From Bacteroidota bacterium (GTDB lineage Bacteria; Bacteroidota; Bacteroidia; Flavobacteriales; Weeksellaceae): a stretch of DNA of 64,000 bases. Numbering within the stretch: position 1 is the stretch's first letter; each line of letters opens with the position of its first letter. The notes beneath the pieces were generated by a model. It searched no databases, had not been told where the DNA came from, and worked only from the letters and a program-made list of their open reading frames with translations. A program made the translations under genes and the position numbers. This document shows positions 18,402 to 24,953 of the stretch, piece after piece. Location: the NCBI GenBank assembly GCA_023460855.1, contig JAEWOS010000003.1, positions 62,001 to 126,000 on the forward strand. The letters run 5' to 3'.

Positions 18402-18596
18402 TTACATTTTCACTGTTTCATCACTGTCGGATGGATATTTCATTGTCTGCATCTGGTCACGGGAAGGAGCTGTAACGCTGTCCATACCTCTTCCGGTCGT
18501 ATCGCGTGCGGACGCACCACCTTTTACATTTTTCGTTTCATTCAGCTGATTTTCAAGAAATGCAGCGAAGAAAGGCTTTTTCATTTTTTTTGACAT
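18402..18596 (-). CDS. Graspetide precursor peptide 1 (microviridin/marinostatin type)
   Basis: A 64-residue precursor. The leader carries PFFAAFLENQ (8-17), the helix read by ATP-grasp maturases, and a Gly-Gly cleavage motif at 26-27. A 23-residue spacer leads to the core TMKYPSDSDE (51-60) and the tail TVKM. By analogy with microviridin, predicted crosslinks are Thr51-Asp57 and Ser56-Asp59 esters and a Lys53-Glu60 amide. The core equals marinostatin except for Lys in place of Arg after TM. Met52 at the P1-type position suggests inhibition of chymotrypsin-, elastase- or subtilisin-like proteases. Role and rings are inferred from the family. Confidence 0.93.
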   Translation of the reverse strand: MSKKMKKPFFAAFLENQLNETKNVKGGASARDTTGRGMDSVTAPSRDQMQTMKYPSDSDETVKM

Positions 18597-18614
18597 TTTT
18601 ATAAATTTTTTGGG

Positions 18615-18812
18615 TTAGATTGTATGCTCATCACCATCAGAAGGATACTTCATCGTATGATGTGTGTCAAGCGTTGGTTTAGTCGGTTTTACGATTAGAT
18701 CTTTTGAAGGAGATGTAATATCACCTGCACCGCCTTTTACTTTGTCAGTTTCTTTCATCTGGTTTTCCAGGAATTTTGCAAAGAAAGGCTTGTTTAATTT
18801 TTTGTTAGCCAT
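18615..18812 (-). CDS. Graspetide precursor peptide 2 (microviridin/marinostatin type)
   Basis: A 65-residue paralogue of the other precursor and first gene of the operon. The leader has PFFAKFLENQ (9-18) and Gly-Gly at 27-28. A different spacer, rich in Thr/Pro/Lys, leads to the core TMKYPSDGDE (53-62) and the tail HTI. Predicted crosslinks are Thr53-Asp59, Ser58-Asp61 and Lys55-Glu62. The leader and core are conserved between the two precursors while the spacer varies, the pattern expected if enzymes select the leader and core. The same Met occupies the P1-type position. Confidence 0.93.
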   Translation of the reverse strand: MANKKLNKPFFAKFLENQMKETDKVKGGAGDITSPSKDLIVKPTKPTLDTHHTMKYPSDGDEHTI

Positions 18813-18871
18813 AAGATTAATATTTAAAGATTAGGGTTTTAATTATTATAGAAGACTGTCCTTCAGATATT

Positions 18872-18879
18872 CAAATATA
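18872..18879 (-). promoter_or_regulatory. Candidate promoter of graspetide operon (TATATTTG)
   Basis: On the minus strand TATATTTG fits the -7 consensus, with a TTTTG 15 bp further upstream (18895-18899). That spacing is shorter than the usual 17-23 bp, so the call is tentative. Transcription would begin about 50 nt before the first precursor ATG. The surrounding 260-bp gap (18813-19072) holds no other gene. Confidence 0.35.
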
Positions 18880-19072
18880 AAACAAGTTTTTTTACAAAAT
18901 GAATATTTTTTGAACAAACGAGCGAAAATTGCAAATTTTCCGCACAAAATCAATCGTTTTGGTATCTTCAATGCAACCATATACATGATATGATTGCGAC
19001 CACTAAATTATAAAAAATTTTATCCCATGCATAATGTTATGGAAAAATTTATAAAAATTTAACACAAATTCG

Positions 19073-19873
19073 CTACGTCGATTTGGTATCCAGAAGAAAA
19101 TTTTTGGCTTCGATATTGAAATCATCGGGGTTTTCGGCCTGCACCCAGTGTGCGGCAGCCGGGATTTTTACCAGATTATAACTTGGGAACTGTTGCTTAA
19201 TCTGAAATTCGTCCTGCGGCAGAATATAATTGGATTTCGCGCCCGCTATGAACAAAGTCGGTCCCGTATAAATCCCGAATTTAATGGCGTTGGAAACAAA
19301 CTGATCATATTTTTCTGATAAAGTTTTCAGATTGAAACGCCACGCGAGTTTTTTCTGCTCACCATCTCCTTTCCAGTACAGACTTTTCGCTAAAAACTGT
19401 ACCGTTGCCGTATCAGGAATATAACTTTTCAGCAGATCTTCTACATCGCCGCGTGATTTTACTTCTGAAAGATCAACGGATTCCAGTGCTTTAAAAACTC
19501 CCTGATGATGTGGCGGATAAGCTTTTGGTGCTATATCTACTACAATCAGTTTTTCAACTTTTACCGGATATTTTATAGCAAACTGCATCACCGCTTTTCC
19601 GCCAAGCGAATGTCCGAGCATGTTGGCTTTTTCGATTCCGTGATGGTCCATATAATGCGTAATGTCGTGCGCAAGATCATCATGAGACATCTCTTCGGAA
19701 TGAAAACTCTTTCCGTGATTGCGTAGATCGATCAGGTGAACAGGAAAATATTCACCGAATTCCTTTCCAAAAGAACCCCAGTTATCGAGCATTCCAAAAA
19801 GTCCGTGAAAAACCAGCAGCGGCGTTCCCGATTTGTCTTCGCCGTATATTTTTGAATGAAGAATGTTTGTCAT
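19073..19873 (-). CDS. Alpha/beta-fold hydrolase (YbfF-like)
   Basis: A 266-residue alpha/beta hydrolase from the ATG at 19873. The frame extends to a GTG at 19903, but that would overlap pdxJ and adds residues unlike the family. LLVFHGLFGMLDNWG supplies the oxyanion HG, GHSLGGKAV is the nucleophile elbow (Ser), and AAAHWVQAENP carries the catalytic His. It resembles the short-acyl esterases of the YbfF group. Cytoplasmic. It lies 23 bp after pdxJ on the same strand. Substrate unknown. Confidence 0.85.
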   Translation of the reverse strand: MTNILHSKIYGEDKSGTPLLVFHGLFGMLDNWGSFGKEFGEYFPVHLIDLRNHGKSFHSEEMSHDDLAHDITHYMDHHGIEKANMLGHSLGGKAVMQFAIKYPVKVEKLIVVDIAPKAYPPHHQGVFKALESVDLSEVKSRGDVEDLLKSYIPDTATVQFLAKSLYWKGDGEQKKLAWRFNLKTLSEKYDQFVSNAIKFGIYTGPTLFIAGAKSNYILPQDEFQIKQQFPSYNLVKIPAAAHWVQAENPDDFNIEAKNFLLDTKST

Positions 19874-19896
19874 TTTTCTATTGTCAGTATTTCGCA

Positions 19897-20616
19897 TTAC
19901 CACTTTGCCAAACGCTTCAGGTAAGCCTGAACCGTATTTTCCATACCCAAATATAAAGCTTCCGATATTAAAGCATGACCAATGGAAACTTCCAGAAGAT
20001 TCGGAATGTTATCCGCGAAATATTTCAGGTTTTCCAGACTCAAATCGTGGCCTGCGTTGATTCCTAGATTAAATCCAGTTGCTTTTAATGCCGTTTCGTA
20101 ATAAGGTTTGATTGCGGCTTCCTTATTTTGTGAATATTCCTTGGCGTAAGCTTCAGTATAGAGTTCAATTCTGTCGGTTCCGGTTGAAGCTGCGTATTCC
20201 ACCATTTCCGGTTCCGGATCAAGGAAAATCGACGTACGGATTCCTGCATTTTTAAATTCAGCAATCACTTCTTTCAGAAAATCCTGATGTTTTCTGCAGT
20301 CCCAACCTGCGTTGGAAGTGATGGCGTCATCAGCATCAGGAACCAAAGTTACCTGTTCGGGTTTCACTTCCAGAACCATATCGATAAACGGACGGTGCGG
20401 ATTTCCTTCAATATTGAATTCGGTGTACACCAAAGGTTTCAGATCGTAAACATCTTTTCGGGTAATATGCCTTTCGTCGGGTCTCGGATGAATCGTAATT
20501 CCCTGTCCGCCAAATTCCTGAATTTTTACCGCAGCTTCTGTAACGCTCGGCAGTTCTCCGCCTCTTGCATTGCGCAAAGTAGCTATTTTATTGATGTTTA
20601 CACTAAGTTTTGTCAT
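19897..20616 (-). CDS. pdxJ: Pyridoxine 5'-phosphate synthase
   Basis: A 239-residue TIM-barrel enzyme. PdxJ condenses 3-amino-2-oxopropyl phosphate with 1-deoxy-D-xylulose 5-phosphate to make pyridoxine 5'-phosphate, the last step of the DXP-dependent vitamin B6 route. LSVNINKIATLRNARGG at the N-terminus, ITIHPRPDERHI and the late GINAGHDLSLENL segment are characteristic. Length is standard. It shares an apparent operon with the hydrolase downstream. Confidence 0.95.
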   Translation of the reverse strand: MTKLSVNINKIATLRNARGGELPSVTEAAVKIQEFGGQGITIHPRPDERHITRKDVYDLKPLVYTEFNIEGNPHRPFIDMVLEVKPEQVTLVPDADDAITSNAGWDCRKHQDFLKEVIAEFKNAGIRTSIFLDPEPEMVEYAASTGTDRIELYTEAYAKEYSQNKEAAIKPYYETALKATGFNLGINAGHDLSLENLKYFADNIPNLLEVSIGHALISEALYLGMENTVQAYLKRLAKW

Positions 20617-20653
20617 ACTGTGAGGCCGAATAATTAAAAAATGGTTAGTGGCT

Positions 20654-21913
20654 TTATACTTTAAAAGTGAACTGCACGATTTCCAGTTCGAATTCTTTGG
20701 AAGCTACCAAAAGATGATCAAAAATATCCGACTGAATCTCTTCGTAGTTTTCCCAGGTGGAATCATTCGTGAAACAGTAAATTTCCAATGGCATCCCCTG
20801 TGAAGTATTTTCGAGCTGGCGAACCAGCAAAGTTGCGTCCTGACTGATATGCTCGTTTGATTTCAGGTAATTGAAAACGTATTTCCGGAAAACTCCAATG
20901 TTCGTCAGCTGACGGCCATTAATGAGCAGTTCCGAATTATCTGTATTTGCTCTGTCGTCGCCAATAAGCTTAAGCTGCTCCTGCAGATAATCGCGTACGA
21001 GATTTATTGAAGAAAGTTTCTCCATCATTTCCCTGTTCAGAAAGCGGAAAGAATTGATATTGAAAATGATCGATCTTTTAATCCGGCGCGTATTGCTTTC
21101 CGACATTACCTGGATATTTTTCACTTCGGTGGAAAGCAAATCGTACGTGGGAATCGTGGAGATGGTTTTATCGAAATTCTGAATTTTTGTGGTGATCAGA
21201 TTGATTTCCTCAATGGTTCCTTCCAGCGTGTATTTCGGAATTCCGATCCAGTCGCCAACCTTCATGCTTCTTGAAGTCGCCACATGAATTCCCGTCATAA
21301 ATCCAAGGATGGTATCCCGGAAAACCAGCACAAGAACAGCGGTGATCGCACCCAAACTACCAAGAATAGTGGTCCCGCTGATTCCGAACATGATACTGAT
21401 CGCAATAACCGTAAGAACAAAAACACCAAAGGTTTTGATGGTTTGGGAAACAGCGTTCAGCGCCACAATCCGGTAAAAATCTTTTTTATAAGTAAAATAA
21501 TTCTTAATTGCCTTCAGAAAGCGCAGTGCAAGTCCGCCAATTACGATTACAAAGCCAAGTTCTACCAGTGTTTCGAAAAGTGCGAACGATTTATTATGCC
21601 GGTATTTGAAAAAAGGCTGAATAGCGAGCGCCGCAAAAAAAAGTGTAATCAGATGCGCAATGGAATGCGTAATCTTCGAAGTATGGATGGATTTGAAAAC
21701 CGGATATTTTTCTTCATCAGAAAAGACTCTGAAAATCAAACCGATTATCATTTTCAGAATAAAATCCAGCACAAAAAGCAGTACGCCCAGCAAAAGTACT
21801 TTTACCAGAACCATAAAAACCCAGTTGTCCGAAACATTATCCCTGATGAAATAATGAATCATGTTGCTGAGTTCCTGCAGAAAATCTTTGGTCTGTTGAA
21901 GTTCCTTCTCCAT
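20654..21913 (-). CDS. Mechanosensitive ion channel (MscS family, YbdG/MscM-like)
   Basis: A 419-residue inner-membrane protein with about five N-terminal hydrophobic segments. The pore-lining helix and beta domain of the MscS family follow: GSLGAITAVLVLVFRDTILGF then SMKVGDWI and GTIEEINLITTKIQNFD. A C-terminal cytoplasmic domain of about 170 residues follows. Channels of this type release solutes upon hypo-osmotic shock. A TAATTTTG box (21918-21925) sits 4 bp before the start codon, suggesting a very short mRNA leader. Confidence 0.88.
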   Translation of the reverse strand: MEKELQQTKDFLQELSNMIHYFIRDNVSDNWVFMVLVKVLLLGVLLFVLDFILKMIIGLIFRVFSDEEKYPVFKSIHTSKITHSIAHLITLFFAALAIQPFFKYRHNKSFALFETLVELGFVIVIGGLALRFLKAIKNYFTYKKDFYRIVALNAVSQTIKTFGVFVLTVIAISIMFGISGTTILGSLGAITAVLVLVFRDTILGFMTGIHVATSRSMKVGDWIGIPKYTLEGTIEEINLITTKIQNFDKTISTIPTYDLLSTEVKNIQVMSESNTRRIKRSIIFNINSFRFLNREMMEKLSSINLVRDYLQEQLKLIGDDRANTDNSELLINGRQLTNIGVFRKYVFNYLKSNEHISQDATLLVRQLENTSQGMPLEIYCFTNDSTWENYEEIQSDIFDHLLVASKEFELEIVQFTFKV

Positions 21914-21917
21914 TCCG

Positions 21918-21925
21918 CAAAATTA
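21918..21925 (-). promoter_or_regulatory. Promoter -7 box TAATTTTG for MscS gene
   Basis: Fits TAnnTTTG on the minus strand with only 4 bp to the ATG. The rest of the 302-bp gap to 22216 holds no gene I can support. Confidence 0.45.
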
Positions 21926-22215
21926 ACAAATTAATCACGCCTACGGGAACCGTCCGTTTTTCCGGAAGCATAACAATGCCTGGAATTGCGAGTAAAATTC
22001 CAAAGAAACGATCTGCGGTGCTGCAAAATTTACAGTCAACCTCCCTTAAAACAAAATATTTTATATCTGTTTTGTTCACATCAGTCTGCAAGAATTTCAT
22101 GAATTTATATAATAACTTTCTCAGTATTCGAATCAGAATTCAGCACCAAACAATGCGAATTTACTGGGTATAACTGCGTGAAAGTTTTTTACTTAATTTT
22201 AGCAAAAGATTTATT

Positions 22216-22701
22216 GTGGATAATAACCTCATCATTCTGTTCAGCCTCATTCTTCTAATTTTGGGGATCGTGGGAACTTTCTTACCGATTCTTCCGGGAC
22301 TCGGGTTAAGTTTAGGAGGACTGATTATTTATAAATTCGGAACAGATGCTCCGCTCAGCATGGTCTACATCTGGATTTTCGCTTTTCTTACTCTGGTGTC
22401 AGGAATTCTGAATTACGTAATTCCGGCCAAAACAAACCGAAAATACGGCGGAACAAGATGGGGAAGCATCGGCTCTGTAATCGGAACAATTGCAGGCATG
22501 TTATTTATTCCGGTTCCGTTCGGATTTCTGATCGGAATGTTTGCGGGCGTGTTTATCGGGGAACTTCTTCACGACCGGAATGACAGACAGAAAGCCTGGA
22601 GTTCCACCAAAGGCGCATTCGTCGGATTTCTTTACGGTACCGGTTTCAATTTTGTTGTCGGTGTGGCAATGTTTTTGGTAGTACTATTTGATATCATTTA
22701 A
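22216..22701 (+). CDS. DUF456 domain-containing membrane protein
   Basis: A 161-residue integral membrane protein starting at GTG. The pattern LGIVGTFLPILPGLGLSLGGLIIYKFG, later MFAGVFIGELLHDRNDRQKAWSS and the Gly-rich helices match DUF456 proteins, which have four to five membrane segments. Function unknown in the family. It is followed 11 bp later by a lipoprotein gene on the same strand, likely one unit. Confidence 0.82.
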   Translation: MDNNLIILFSLILLILGIVGTFLPILPGLGLSLGGLIIYKFGTDAPLSMVYIWIFAFLTLVSGILNYVIPAKTNRKYGGTRWGSIGSVIGTIAGMLFIPVPFGFLIGMFAGVFIGELLHDRNDRQKAWSSTKGAFVGFLYGTGFNFVVGVAMFLVVLFDII

Positions 22702-22712
22702 AAAATAATGCT

Positions 22713-23447
22713 ATGATTTTCCGCAGCAATATCGCATTACTTTTCGCGGCAGTTCTTCTTTCATGCAACGGCCAGAAAGAAAACAAGACCGAAACAACCC
22801 AATCCAGCACAGAAATTCCTGCGAACAGCAGCGGAAACATAACTGTTACAGATACTGCTTCAACAATCGCCGACCAAACCGCGACCGTTAATTCACGGGA
22901 ACAAAGCACTGCGAATAGCACATCTGCCACTCAGAAATCCGAAACTTCAGGTACGAAATCGAGCTCTTCCGGAGCTTCGCATCAGGCAGAAACGCAAAAA
23001 GCAGTTACCAAAGCGCGAACATCGACCGTTACCGAAAATGCACAAACCGGAAAATTAGGTCTTACATTCCTGAAAGAAGGCGAGAAAAAATATTTTGAAG
23101 AACGGCAAATGAGCATTCATTTCAAGAGAATTACGGAAGACAGCCGTTGTCCTGCGGGAGTTCAGTGTGTATGGGCCGGAGTTGCTGTTGCCGAAATTAC
23201 CTTCGATGCCAATGAAGCTGAACCGCAGACCGTTCAACTCGCTTCAAACAAAGGAACCGGAGACCGGTATCAGGAGTATTTTTATTACAACGGTTTTAAA
23301 ATCAGCCTCAAAAGTGTGGCTCCGCACGCTGTTCAAAACAAAGCTTCACTGAAAGGAAAATATGAAATCGGACTTCAGTTTGAAAGCGCAAAAAATAAAA
23401 ACATGGACATCGATCCGGCAGTAATCAGGTCTGCACCGGAAAGATAA
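22713..23447 (+). CDS. Hypothetical lipoprotein with Ser/Thr-rich linker
   Basis: A 244-residue protein with a type II signal peptide (AAVLLSCNG, Cys at about 18). A Thr/Ser/Gln-rich low-complexity linker follows to about residue 105. The globular domain (about 112-232) contains DSRCPAGVQCVWAG with two cysteines, a pattern seen in small secreted Bacteroidota proteins of unknown role. Likely periplasm-facing. No enzymatic motif seen. Confidence 0.75.
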   Translation: MIFRSNIALLFAAVLLSCNGQKENKTETTQSSTEIPANSSGNITVTDTASTIADQTATVNSREQSTANSTSATQKSETSGTKSSSSGASHQAETQKAVTKARTSTVTENAQTGKLGLTFLKEGEKKYFEERQMSIHFKRITEDSRCPAGVQCVWAGVAVAEITFDANEAEPQTVQLASNKGTGDRYQEYFYYNGFKISLKSVAPHAVQNKASLKGKYEIGLQFESAKNKNMDIDPAVIRSAPER

Positions 23448-23456
23448 CGGTGAATC

Positions 23457-24098
23457 TTACCATTCAACAGGCTTTTCACCTTTCGAAATCAGATAAGAAT
23501 TAATTTTAGAAAATGGTTTGCTTCCGAAAAATCCACGGTACGCAGAAAGTGGTGACGGATGTGGCGACTTAATAACAAAATGCTTCGTTTCATCAATCAG
23601 CGAAGCTTTTTTTTGTGCGAATGATCCCCAAAGCAGAAACACCACATTTTCTCTGTGTTCTGAAACAGCTCCCACAATAAAATCGGTGAATTTTTCCCAG
23701 CCGATATCTTTATGGGAATTTGCTGCATACGCTTTCACGGTGAGCGAAGAATTCAGCAGCAAAACACCTTGACGCGCCCAGCTGTCAAGTTCATTGGTGG
23801 TTTTTGAAATGCCCAGATCATTCTGAAGCTCCTGAAAAATATTCCGTAACGACGGTGGCGCAGAAACACGGTCCGAAACAGAAAAACACAGACCGTTTGC
23901 CTGAAAATCTCCGTGGTAAGGATCCTGACCGAGAATCACCACTTTCACCTCATCAACAGGCGTCAGTTCAATTGCACGAAAAATCTGATCTTTTGGCGGA
24001 AAACAGGTACCGCTGCTGTATTCAGCCTTTACGGTTTGCCACAGTTGCCTGAAATATTCGGAATTTTTTATCGGTGCGAGAACTTCAGTCCAGGTCAT
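23457..24098 (-). CDS. ung: Uracil-DNA glycosylase
   Basis: A 213-residue family 1 UDG that excises uracil from DNA. The water-activating loop GQDPYHGD (57-64) contains catalytic Asp59 and His62, and the minor-groove loop HPSPLSAYRG lies near residue 178. VLLLNSSLTV is the uracil-binding strand region. It converges on the preceding lipoprotein gene with a 9-bp gap. A TATTTTTG box (24130-24137, minus strand) stands 31 bp before the ATG. Confidence 0.96.
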   Translation of the reverse strand: MTWTEVLAPIKNSEYFRQLWQTVKAEYSSGTCFPPKDQIFRAIELTPVDEVKVVILGQDPYHGDFQANGLCFSVSDRVSAPPSLRNIFQELQNDLGISKTTNELDSWARQGVLLLNSSLTVKAYAANSHKDIGWEKFTDFIVGAVSEHRENVVFLLWGSFAQKKASLIDETKHFVIKSPHPSPLSAYRGFFGSKPFSKINSYLISKGEKPVEW

Positions 24099-24167
24099 AT
24101 TAAAAATCGAAGTAATAAAGTTGAATGCACAAAAATAATGCTTTCTATCGCATTTGAATGGTTACGG

Positions 24168-24872
24168 TTACCTTTGAATAAGTTTTTGAAAAGCCTGAAG
24201 GTCATCTTTCGAAACCCTGGACGAATCCATTTTTGCAGGATTCAGTTTCACGAGATAATAATCCTCGGTTTTCGATTCCCGCACCGGATCATCCGGTTCA
24301 ATTTTTTCAACTTTCGTCTGTCGGTACAGCAAGGATTTCAGATTTTCGCCGTCTTTCCAGAGCCAGCTTTTAACTTCTTCGTAATATCCAGCATCGCCAA
24401 ATATATCGGCCAGTTCAAAATACTGCGGAAGAAATGCGTCTTTCGTTTTGTCGTAAAAGAAAAGTTTCAGGGAAGTAAACGAATATTCACCCGGCATTCT
24501 TGCAACAATGCCCATCAGGTTTTCATTGATATCAAACTTTGAATGCGCTTCAAAACCTCTGACATCGGGATTACTGAAACCGGCAAGACTCAGCGTTTCA
24601 GGAAAAAGTGCAATTTCTTCATGCGTGATCGCCGGCCCTGTGCTGTTGTCACCATATTCCGGAGCGATAAACGCAGTGGAATCCAGTTCGATTTGTCTGA
24701 ATTTTTTAAGAAAAGTCTGATTTTTAGAAACCGGAAGTGTTTCTACCGCAACAGAATCCTGATCCGCTACAGTAACAGAATCGAGTTCTTTTGTATCGGA
24801 AACTATTTTCTCATTCTTCTGACATGCCGTGAAACTAAGCACCAACGCCGAAGCAATTACCAGCTTTTTCAT
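24168..24872 (-). CDS. Hypothetical lipoprotein
   Basis: With the start at 24872 this is a 234-residue lipoprotein (MKKLVIASALVLSFTAC lipobox). A longer frame to 24968 would place 32 unlike residues before the signal peptide and cross the divergent mutS2 start, so it is rejected. After the signal comes an acidic Asp/Val/Ser region, then a globular domain with a Tyr-rich middle (YSFTSLKLFFYDKTKD). No known family recognised. Probably envelope-located. Confidence 0.72.
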   Translation of the reverse strand: MKKLVIASALVLSFTACQKNEKIVSDTKELDSVTVADQDSVAVETLPVSKNQTFLKKFRQIELDSTAFIAPEYGDNSTGPAITHEEIALFPETLSLAGFSNPDVRGFEAHSKFDINENLMGIVARMPGEYSFTSLKLFFYDKTKDAFLPQYFELADIFGDAGYYEEVKSWLWKDGENLKSLLYRQTKVEKIEPDDPVRESKTEDYYLVKLNPAKMDSSRVSKDDLQAFQKLIQR

Positions 24873-24941
24873 ATTCGAAATTTTTATTTCTGCATCTGCT
24901 GCAAACACCTTTCCAAATCTTTTCAGCTGCTTCCGAATAGT

Positions 24942-24949
24942 TATCTTTG
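24942..24949 (+). promoter_or_regulatory. Promoter -7 box TATCTTTG for mutS2
   Basis: Matches TAnnTTTG and ends 4 bp before the GTG at 24954. This supports 24954 as the real start and suggests a leaderless or nearly leaderless mRNA. Confidence 0.5.
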
Positions 24950-24953
24950 CACT

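Noticed and set aside
24543..24953. N-terminal extension of the mutS2 frame
   Set aside because: It would overlap the divergent lipoprotein and shows no MutS2-like sequence; a -7 box lies just before the GTG at 24954.
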